DNA from: an uncultured Planctomycetales bacterium
GTDB taxonomy: Bacteria; Planctomycetota; Planctomycetia; Pirellulales; Thermoguttaceae
DNA length: 6,720 nucleotides
Direction of reading: 5' to 3'
Assembly (NCBI GenBank): GCA_937889015.1
Contig: CALARR010000391.1
Span: forward strand, 1 to 6,720
Shown: piece by piece, positions 1-6,596 of the stretch
Layout: every line of letters starts with the position of its first letter
Numbering within the stretch: the first letter of the stretch is position 1
Program-made: the position numbers and the translations under genes
Notes under the pieces: generated by a model
The model's input: the letters and a program-made list of their open reading frames with translations, nothing else
Databases searched by the model: none
Told to the model about the DNA's origin: nothing

Positions 1-23
1 TTCGACAGTTTGCCCAACATGGA

Positions 24-49
24 CTAGCTAGACCACCGCTTCCGGTCTA
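24..49. repeat. CTAGCTAG palindrome plus hairpin, left bracket of cassette
   Basis: An 8-bp perfect palindrome CTAGCTAG (24-31) runs into an inverted repeat TAGACC (29-34) / GGTCTA (44-49) with a 9-nt loop. It lies about 65 nt beyond the stop codon of the minus-strand DUF2335 gene, so it could be a weak terminator for that gene, although no T-run follows on the minus strand. A similarly built element in the opposite orientation lies at 989-1013. The sequence is certain; the function is not known. Confidence 0.4.
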
Positions 50-114
50 TGTTCCTCGCAATCTCGGCCCTCTGCTTTGTCGTGATCTTCTCGGCTCGGA
101 TTTTGCAACAGATT

Positions 115-672
115 TTATGGCTTGGCTAGCGATTGCCCGGGATGCGATTCTTTGGGAGCCTGCGTCATCAACTCCACCCGCTGCTTACGTTCCTTGCTTT
201 GGCTCACTTTTCCGTAGACGAAGACGCCAACCAAACCGCTAGTCGCCAGACCCGCTATCGTCGTGCCGGCAGCATCATGCCCGAAGGCGACAAGCGAGAT
301 ACCCCCAATAATGGCAGTCATTGCCACGACAAATCCGGCCGCAAGACCTAAATACGACCGATGAATACTAGAACTCGTGACCTTGTTTTCGAGGGCAATT
401 CGATGGGTGGTTTGCTGTTCTGCTTGCGCAAGAATTCTCTCGGCCGATCCGGGGACTAGATCATTGTACTGCTTCAAAACCCACGGCGCAGGAACGGGGC
501 CAGAATAAGAAACGCTGATCTCTTGTTTGGATGCCACGATATGCCTAGGCATGGCGTCCGCGGCGGCGGGGTAGAGCGAAAATGCCCCCGCTCCCGGCGC
601 TCCGACAAGTGGTGGTATCGGAGCAATTTGCGCAGCAACAGCCTTACTTCGGTTGCGATTCCGCTTCGACAT
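115..672 (-). CDS. DUF2335-type predicted membrane protein
   Basis: A 185-aa protein of unknown function that matches the DUF2335 pattern from memory of that family. It has a low-complexity Ala/Pro N-terminus (about 1-50), then the block SGPVPAP (57-63) followed by QYNDLVPGSAERIL and AEQQTTHR (68-91), and two hydrophobic helices near the C-terminus (about 108-130 and 134-153). A basic tail of about 30 residues follows. Two closely spaced helices with long hydrophilic ends suggest an inner-membrane hairpin protein with both ends on the same, probably cytoplasmic, side. I place the start at the ATG at 672: the lysine/arginine-rich MSKRNRNR begins there, and GGTGGAG lies 3 nt upstream. In-frame ATGs further upstream (684, 711, 735) would extend into the preceding gene. 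It overlaps the 75-aa gene at 644-871 by 29 bp and is presumably co-transcribed and translationally coupled with it. The family's role is undescribed. Confidence 0.8.
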   Translation of the reverse strand: MSKRNRNRSKAVAAQIAPIPPLVGAPGAGAFSLYPAAADAMPRHIVASKQEISVSYSGPVPAPWVLKQYNDLVPGSAERILAQAEQQTTHRIALENKVTSSSIHRSYLGLAAGFVVAMTAIIGGISLVAFGHDAAGTTIAGLATSGLVGVFVYGKVSQSKERKQRVELMTQAPKESHPGQSLAKP

Positions 673-871
673 ATGCTCCACCATCCGTCGTGATGGCGAA
701 GAGCACGTCATCGCCAATCGCGCGCCAGTCCGCACGTAGCGCTAGATCGTCTGCCTGCGCAGGAGTCAGTGAACTGTTGTAGTCAGAGAGCAGGTCTGCA
801 AAATCTAGAATGCGAGCGGCTCCCTCTGCAAGGGAGGGCCTCGCAAAAAGGAATGAAGAAAAATCGTTCAT
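644..871 (-). CDS. small acidic hypothetical protein paired with DUF2335 gene
   Basis: A 75-aa protein with more Asp and Glu than Lys and Arg, no signal peptide and no membrane segment. Its core reads FLFARPSLAEGAARILDF, then YNSSLTPAQADDLALRADW, then AIGDDV. I recall similar short proteins next to DUF2335 genes, but I cannot name a family or a function. It is the first gene after a strong promoter (938-910), with a predicted 5' leader of about 30 nt and only a weak GGAT ribosome-binding sequence. Its 3' end overlaps the next gene by 29 bp, so the two are almost certainly one operon. The tight coupling of a small acidic soluble protein to a membrane protein suggests a partner, regulator or antitoxin-like role, but that is inference only. 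Confidence 0.72.
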   Translation of the reverse strand: MNDFSSFLFARPSLAEGAARILDFADLLSDYNSSLTPAQADDLALRADWRAIGDDVLFAITTDGGAYVEAESQPK

Positions 872-909
872 GCTCTATCCGCTGGCTACTGGAGTAAGCG
901 ATGTCCGCG

Positions 910-938
910 ATTATATTCGACCGTGGGCCCACTTGTAA
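910..938 (-). promoter_or_regulatory. sigma-70-type promoter of the 75-aa/DUF2335 operon
   Basis: On the minus strand the -35 is TTACAA (938-933), followed by a 17-bp spacer and a perfect -10 TATAAT (915-910). Transcription should start near 903, about 30 nt before the ATG at 871. This is the best promoter match in the window. Confidence 0.7.
923..932. promoter_or_regulatory. 10-bp palindrome in promoter spacer, candidate operator
   Basis: GTGGGCCCAC is a perfect 10-bp palindrome lying entirely between the -35 and -10 boxes and abutting the -35. A dimeric repressor bound there would block RNA polymerase. No DNA-binding protein is visible in the operon, so the binding factor is unknown. Confidence 0.35.
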
Positions 939-988
939 GACACGAATCAGCCGGTCGCGTTTTTTGTCACCGTGAGCTAACGAAATTG

Positions 989-1013
989 TAGTTCAGCATC
1001 GCGAACTAGCTAG
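989..1013. repeat. hairpin plus CTAGCTAG palindrome, right bracket of cassette
   Basis: An inverted repeat TAGTTC (989-994) / GAACTA (1003-1008) with an 8-nt loop runs into the palindrome CTAGCTAG (1006-1013). Read on the minus strand, it has the same layout as the element at 24-49 read on the plus strand: the palindrome is outside and a 6-bp stem beginning with TAG is inside. It may instead be a weak terminator for the minus-strand gene ending at 1085, although no T-run follows. Confidence 0.4.
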
Positions 1014-1049
1014 CCCCAATACGAAGTATCAGCGTTCTCAGGTGATATC

Positions 1050-1088
1050 TTTGGTTAGTCACTTTGGTTAGTCACTTTGGTTAGTCAC
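1050..1088. repeat. 13-bp direct repeat, three perfect tandem copies
   Basis: The unit TTTGGTTAGTCAC occurs at 1050-1062, 1063-1075 and 1076-1088 without a mismatch. The third copy contains the TGA stop (1087-1085) of the minus-strand 84-aa gene, so the other copies are duplications of that gene's 3' end. On the minus strand each unit carries TGA and TAA in different frames, making a multi-frame stop cluster. Replication slippage is the simplest origin. Confidence 0.9.
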
Positions 1089-1339
1089 CGATCAGAAGAT
1101 TGTCTCCAGCGAGCTTCTGCCGCCTTCCTAGCAATTGCGTTGCGTTGCTCGGCGGTGAGCTTCGCGGCCCTGGCCTTCCCTCCCTTCTTCCCACCCAGTC
1201 GGCCCAAGGCCACTGCGGCGGGGTTTTTTTCGGGCTTGGGCGCCTCAGCGTTGGGCGGCTCCGCATCCGGCACAAGGGCATTAAGAACGCGCCGGGCCAA
1301 TTCCAGGGTGTCTTTCTGCTTGCTTGAGCGTTTAGGCAT
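1085..1339 (-). CDS. small basic KGG-type hypothetical protein
   Basis: An 84-aa protein rich in Lys, Arg and Ala. The N-terminal half has a helix-forming stretch (KDTLELARRVLNALV) and a Pro/Glu-rich linker. The C-terminal half reads NPAAVALGRLGGKKGGKARA, then LTAEQRNAIARKAAEARW. This C-terminal pattern (a Gly/Lys-rich KGGKARA turn followed by a basic amphipathic helix ending in ARW) recurs in many small bacterial proteins, often in accessory DNA. Its function is not established, and nucleic-acid binding is a guess from charge. I chose the ATG at 1339 because a TTGCTG-17-TATGAT promoter ends 6 nt before it, implying a leaderless transcript. A longer reading starting upstream lies in another frame and lacks protein character. 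The gene is divergent from rpsO. Confidence 0.72.
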   Translation of the reverse strand: MPKRSSKQKDTLELARRVLNALVPDAEPPNAEAPKPEKNPAAVALGRLGGKKGGKARAAKLTAEQRNAIARKAAEARWRQSSDR

Positions 1340-1345
1340 GTCTTA

Positions 1346-1374
1346 ATCATACCCCGCTCATCAACCCCCAGCAA
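1346..1374 (-). promoter_or_regulatory. promoter for the 84-aa gene, probably giving a leaderless mRNA
   Basis: On the minus strand, -35 TTGCTG (1374-1369) is followed by a 17-bp spacer and -10 TATGAT (1351-1346). Only 6 nt (1345-1340) separate the -10 from the ATG at 1339, which puts the predicted transcription start at or next to the A of the start codon. No clear Shine-Dalgarno sequence is present, which fits leaderless translation. Confidence 0.5.
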
Positions 1375-1508
1375 GACGGGCTCCGAAAATCCGCGCGGTC
1401 AAACTGACCCACTACCAGCCGGGTTGGCTGGGCTGTGTCGGGCAGTGCGAAACACTCCTGCGGGGGTGGTTCTGGGGCAAAAGGTTTGCGGAGCGGGTTC
1501 CAGACGGA

Positions 1509-1536
1509 TTGCAAATCGCTTGGCAGGTGATAAACT
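1509..1536 (+). promoter_or_regulatory. candidate promoter of rpsO-pnp
   Basis: TTGCAA (1509-1514), a 16-bp spacer and TAAACT (1531-1536), preceded by an extended -10 TG (1528-1529). Each hexamer matches the consensus at 4 of 6 positions. Transcription from here would give rpsO a leader of roughly 115 nt. TTGACG (1551-1556) with TAGGAA (1574-1579) is a weaker alternative. Confidence 0.35.
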
Positions 1537-1595
1537 AGCGGTTTCAGTATTTGACGTTGGTATCACACAGTTGTAGGAAGCTTCAGCAAACACGG

Positions 1596-1628
1596 TGGGA
1601 GGAGCGTGCTTCAAGGGAAGCATACCCA
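1596..1628 (+). promoter_or_regulatory. rpsO leader hairpin, possible S15 autoregulatory site
   Basis: A stem TGCTTC (1607-1612) / GAAGCA (1617-1622) with loop AAGG is extended by a G-U pair (1606/1623). After an asymmetric internal loop, TGGG (1596-1599) can pair with CCCA (1625-1628). It ends about 30 nt before the rpsO start. S15 autoregulates through structured leaders in several bacteria, but these leaders are diverse, and whether this one binds S15 cannot be told from sequence. Confidence 0.3.
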
Positions 1629-1659
1629 GCCGACCGAGGTAGAGCAGTCGCGGTAGCAG

Positions 1660-1929
1660 ATGACCATTACCAAACAGCGGAAGCAAGAATTGATCGGGTC
1701 GTATCAGCGGGGCGGGAACGACACGGGATCTCCCGAGATCCAGGTGGCGCTCCTGACGAGCCGGATCAACGGTTTGACCGAGCACCTGCAGGGGCATAAG
1801 AAAGATTATGCCTGCCGGCGCGGTCTGCTGATGCTGGTTGGTCGCCGCCGGCGTCTGTTGGACTATCTCAAGCAGACGAATCCGCAGCGCTACCTGGACA
1901 TCATCCGCCGCCTGGAACTCCGCAAGTAG
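1660..1929 (+). CDS. rpsO: 30S ribosomal protein S15
   Basis: An 89-aa protein, the usual full length for S15, which binds 16S rRNA in the central domain and helps nucleate assembly of the 30S platform. Family blocks are present in order: the N-terminal helix, GGNDTGSPEIQVALLT (18-33), HLQGHKKD (42-49), RRGLLMLVGRRRRLLDYL (53-70) and a basic C-terminus ending LELRK. The residues aligned with the rRNA-contacting His41, Asp48 and Ser51 of the family are His42, Asp49 and Cys52, so the serine is replaced by cysteine. The ATG at 1660 has no good Shine-Dalgarno sequence (GAGGT lies about 20 nt away), but the family start is unambiguous. pnp follows after 169 nt in the widely conserved rpsO-pnp order. 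Confidence 0.97.
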   Translation: MTITKQRKQELIGSYQRGGNDTGSPEIQVALLTSRINGLTEHLQGHKKDYACRRGLLMLVGRRRRLLDYLKQTNPQRYLDIIRRLELRK

Positions 1930-1973
1930 GCGGAATTCACCCCAGGCCGAATCATCTGCCAAGCGATGCGTTG

Positions 1974-2021
1974 CCCCGTTCCGCGGGGACTATCCGCCCA
2001 CGGGTTCTTTGCCCGTTCGGG
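1974..2021 (+). promoter_or_regulatory. rpsO-pnp spacer hairpins, possible attenuator or processing site
   Basis: The 169-nt spacer (1930-2098) holds a stem CCCCG (1974-1978) / CGGGG (1984-1988) and a stem ACGGGT (2000-2005) / GCCCGT (2011-2016) with loop TCTTT. A competing stem CCCG-TT-CGGG (2012-2021) shares an arm with the second. A T-rich but interrupted stretch follows (2022-2040). Mutually exclusive hairpins before a T-rich tract resemble an attenuator or leaky terminator. In E. coli this spacer holds a terminator and an RNase III site that PNPase uses to autoregulate; whether that applies here is inference. Confidence 0.35.
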
Positions 2022-2086
2022 TGTCTTGGTTCTCTTTGTCCGCCCCCTGCCTGTGTTTGGCTCAATCTTCCGCAGGAAGCCAGACT

Positions 2087-2098
2087 AGGGACATTCCA

Positions 2099-2101
<3 letters not shown>
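2087..2101 (+). promoter_or_regulatory. pnp ribosome-binding site and TTG start
   Basis: AGGGA (2087-2091) lies 7 nt before the TTG at 2099-2101. No ATG or GTG lies in frame near the conserved N-terminus, so this weak site decides the start. Confidence 0.6.
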
Positions 2102-4309
<2,208 letters not shown>

Positions 4310-4335
4310 TCTGAGCTGGAATCGATCGAGAACAG

Positions 4336-4390
4336 GGCCGGCAGGCCGATCGCGCAGTCCGCTTCGCGATCGGCCTTGCCGGCCTTTCCT
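4336..4390 (+). terminator. strong hairpin terminator after pnp
   Basis: The left arm 4336-4354 and right arm 4365-4384 pair over 19 bp with a single bulged A in the right arm, around a 10-nt loop. TTTCCT follows (4385-4390). The stem is very GC-rich and begins 27 nt after the pnp stop. The T-tract is short, so termination may be partial. Only 23 nt separate the T-tract from the kinase start at 4414, so the hairpin could also act as an attenuator or an mRNA 3'-end stabiliser. Confidence 0.75.
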
Positions 4391-4413
4391 GCCCTCCGGG
4401 CCTGCGAGGCGTC

Positions 4414-5160
4414 ATGACTCCTAGCTCCGCAACCAGCGACGAAGGCACACGCAAGCTCGTCGATCAGTACACCGAAATCGCGCGCCTGGCCGGCGGCCTG
4501 GCCCACGAGATCAAGAATCCCTTGTCCACGATCCGGTTGAACATGGATTTGCTGGCCGAGGATCTGGCCGAATCGGATTCGCCGCGCGACCGGCGCGTGC
4601 TGAAGCGGGTCGAGGTCGTGCAGCGCGAATGCCTGCGCCTGCAAGGCGTGCTGGACGACTTCCTCAACTTCGCCAAGCTGCGGAAACTCGCCCTGGAGCC
4701 GTCGGACCTGAACGAGCAGGTGCTGCAGGTGTTGGAGTTCTTCCGCCCCAAGGCGCGCGAAGCGCAGATTGAAGTGGTGGACTACCTGACCTCGGCGTTG
4801 CCCACGGTGCTCTTGGACCGCAAGGCCTTTCACGGCGCGCTGCTGAACCTGGTGCTGAACGCCGAACAGGCCATGCCCAAGGGCGGACAGTTGGTGGCAC
4901 GCACCTACCTCGTGGCCGACGGGGTGGCTTTGGACCTGATCGACACGGGCTGCGGGATGGACGAAAAGACCTGCGCCCAGATCTGGGAGGCCTTCTTCTC
5001 CACGCGCCGCGGCGGCTCGGGCCTGGGGCTGCCCACCACGAAGAAGATCATCGAGGCCCACGGCGGGCAGATCACCTGCCAGAGCGAAGTCGGCCGGGGA
5101 ACGCAGTTCACCATTAAGCTTCCCACGCTGGCACGCTTGCCGGCCGATGGTCGGGGATGA
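4414..5160 (+). CDS. soluble NtrB-type sensor histidine kinase
   Basis: A 248-aa cytoplasmic histidine kinase that should autophosphorylate and pass the phosphate to the regulator encoded next to it. It consists of little more than the catalytic core. An N-terminal segment of about 20 residues leads into HisKA with the H-box LAHEIKNPLST (phospho-acceptor His31) and a dimerisation hairpin up to about residue 85. The HATPase domain follows, with the N-box around Asn145 and Asn149 (LLNLVLNAEQAM), the G1 box DTGCGMD (177-183), an F-box-like WEAFFSTRRGG, and the G2 box GGSGLGL (200-206). There is no PAS, GAF, HAMP or membrane segment, which most family members have, so any signal must come from a partner protein or the dimer itself. 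GAGG (4406-4409) lies 4 nt before the ATG. Its stop overlaps a possible ATG of the regulator. Confidence 0.92.
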   Translation: MTPSSATSDEGTRKLVDQYTEIARLAGGLAHEIKNPLSTIRLNMDLLAEDLAESDSPRDRRVLKRVEVVQRECLRLQGVLDDFLNFAKLRKLALEPSDLNEQVLQVLEFFRPKAREAQIEVVDYLTSALPTVLLDRKAFHGALLNLVLNAEQAMPKGGQLVARTYLVADGVALDLIDTGCGMDEKTCAQIWEAFFSTRRGGSGLGLPTTKKIIEAHGGQITCQSEVGRGTQFTIKLPTLARLPADGRG

Positions 5161-5192
5161 GCCGCCGCGCTGGGAAAAGGACGAACATTGCC

Positions 5193-6596
5193 ATGAAACA
5201 ACCGCCGCCAAGCGCCAACGAAGAAAACCATCCCCCGCCGGTCGAAGTGCTGGTGGTGGACAACGATCAGTCGCACGCCGAGGTGGTGGCCGAAGCGCTG
5301 CAGCGCGTGGGCTATCACTGCCGCGTGGCGACTTCCGGCGCGGAAGGGGCCCGCTTGCTGGAGGAATCGCCCTTCGACGTCGTGATCACCGACCTGGTGA
5401 TGAACGACGTGGGCGGCCTGGAGATCCTCAACAAGGCCAAGAAGGAGCAGCCCTACGCGGGCGTGATCCTGATCACCGGCCACGGCAGCGTGCAGTCGGC
5501 CGTCGAGGCCATGCAGCAGGGGGCCTTCAACTATCTGCTCAAGCCGCTGGACCTGAACCAACTGCGCGCGGTGACGGCTCGGGCGGCCGAAGGCTCGCGC
5601 TTGCACCAGGACAACCTGGAACTGAAGCGGCGCCTGGACGAGCGGTTCGGCTTTGAGGGCGTGGTGGGCGAGAGCGCGCAGATGCGCGAGGTCATCGAAC
5701 GGCTCAAACGGATCGCGCCGACCAATGCCAGCGTGCTGATCCAGGGCGAGACGGGCACCGGCAAGGAGTTGGTGGCCCAGGCCATCCACCACAATAGCCC
5801 GCGGAAGAACAAGCCTTTCGTGGCCCTGAACTGTGCGGCGCTGAGTGAGAACATCCTGGAGAGCGAGCTGTTCGGCCACGTGAAAGGGGCCTTCACCGAC
5901 GCCTCGGCCGATCGCATAGGCAAGTTCGAATACGCGCACGGCGGGACCTTGTTTCTGGACGAGGTGGGGGATATGCCCCTGGCCACGCAGATCAAGCTGC
6001 TGCGCGTGCTGGAGAGCGGCGAGATCACGCGCGTGGGCTCGAACGAGCCGCTCAAGGTCAACGTGCGGATCCTCTCGGCCACCAATCGCAACCTGGAAGA
6101 GGGCATCGCGGCCGGCACGTTCCGGCCCGACCTGTACCACCGGCTGAAGGTGGTCACGATCCGCCTGCCGACGCTGGCCCAGCGGAGCCAGGACATTCCG
6201 GTGCTCATCGAGCACTTCATCCGCCAGTTCTCCAAGGCGCACGACAAGCACGTGCGCGGCGTGTCGCCCGCGGCCCGGCGGCGGCTGCTGGCCTACGACT
6301 GGCCGGGCAACGTGCGGCAGTTGCGCAACGCGATCGAGAGCATGGTGGTGGTGGATTGCGACGGCCTGCTGGACCTGGACGACCTGCCGGAAGAGCTGGC
6401 CGACAACAGCGAGGCGACCGCCGCGCCGACGGTCAATTCGCTGGGAAACCTGGTGGGCAAGCCCCTGTCGGAGATCGAGCGGCTGTTCATCGAGGAGACG
6501 CTGCGGGTCTCGGCGGGCAACCGCGAGGAAGCGGCCACAATGCTGGGCATCGGCGAGCGGACGCTGTATCGCAAGATCAAGGAGTATGGGTTGTGA
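5193..6596 (+). CDS. NtrC-family sigma-54-dependent response regulator
   Basis: A 467-aa regulator with three domains. The receiver (about 17-135) has phospho-acceptor Asp67 in VVITDLVM, Thr95 and Lys117. The AAA+ domain (about 155-390) has Walker A GETGTGKE (185-192), Walker B ending LFLDE (Asp256, Glu257) and the late AAA+ motif WPGNVRQLRN. A C-terminal Fis-type helix-turn-helix ends RTLYRKIKEYGL. Such proteins form hexamers on enhancer DNA and hydrolyse ATP to open sigma-54 promoters. Two motifs differ from the norm: the acidic pocket reads VDND (Asn24 where a second Asp is usual), and the sigma-54-contact loop reads GAFTDA (232-237) instead of GAFTGA. I prefer the ATG at 5193, with AAGGA 11 nt upstream. 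The ATG at 5157 overlaps the kinase stop as ATGA and would add 12 residues. The partner kinase is immediately upstream. Confidence 0.93.
   Translation: MKQPPPSANEENHPPPVEVLVVDNDQSHAEVVAEALQRVGYHCRVATSGAEGARLLEESPFDVVITDLVMNDVGGLEILNKAKKEQPYAGVILITGHGSVQSAVEAMQQGAFNYLLKPLDLNQLRAVTARAAEGSRLHQDNLELKRRLDERFGFEGVVGESAQMREVIERLKRIAPTNASVLIQGETGTGKELVAQAIHHNSPRKNKPFVALNCAALSENILESELFGHVKGAFTDASADRIGKFEYAHGGTLFLDEVGDMPLATQIKLLRVLESGEITRVGSNEPLKVNVRILSATNRNLEEGIAAGTFRPDLYHRLKVVTIRLPTLAQRSQDIPVLIEHFIRQFSKAHDKHVRGVSPAARRRLLAYDWPGNVRQLRNAIESMVVVDCDGLLDLDDLPEELADNSEATAAPTVNSLGNLVGKPLSEIERLFIEETLRVSAGNREEAATMLGIGERTLYRKIKEYGL

Larger units (their letters stand above)
872..1084. other. intergenic region upstream of the DUF2335 operon
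   Basis: This 213-nt stretch holds the minus-strand promoter (938-910) with its palindrome, a T6 run on the plus strand (960-965) that follows no convincing stem, and the hairpin/palindrome element at 989-1013. It also holds a small ATAC-GAA-GTAT inverted repeat (1019-1029) and most of the 13-bp triplicate repeat (1050-1088). I see no credible coding sequence or tRNA. Confidence 0.5.
1340..1659. other. divergent intergenic region between the 84-aa gene and rpsO
   Basis: This 320-nt stretch carries the minus-strand promoter (1374-1346), a GGTCA-AAC-TGACC inverted repeat (1397-1409), and a 6-bp hairpin CCAGCC/GGCTGG with a 5-nt loop (1415-1431). It also carries a possible plus-strand rpsO promoter (1509-1536) and an rpsO leader hairpin (1606-1623). 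Neither of the first two inverted repeats is followed by a T-run, so they are not obvious terminators; they could be protein-binding sites. No credible gene is seen. Confidence 0.5.

Noticed and set aside
950..966. Plus-strand terminator ending in T6
   Set aside because: The preceding bases form no convincing stem and no plus-strand gene ends there.
1081..1374. Alternative 97-aa minus-strand frame over the 84-aa gene
   Set aside because: It would begin in the -35 box of the predicted promoter, and its product lacks the KGGKARA/ARW pattern found in the other frame.
1399..1962. Minus-strand open frame antisense to rpsO
   Set aside because: It covers the leader and all of rpsO; S15 on the plus strand is unambiguous.
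1838..2098. Upstream extension of the pnp frame to an ATG inside rpsO
   Set aside because: The stretch is out of frame within rpsO and then runs through non-coding spacer; its translation has no PNPase similarity, while the family N-terminus begins at 2099.
5129..5140. Sigma-54 -24/-12 promoter (TGGCAC...TTGC) before the regulator
   Set aside because: Only 2 nt separate the two elements where about 5 are needed, and the site lies inside the kinase coding sequence.
4905..6251. Minus-strand open frame antisense to the kinase end and the regulator
   Set aside because: It is a codon-bias shadow; the plus strand encodes complete HATPase, receiver and AAA+ motifs.
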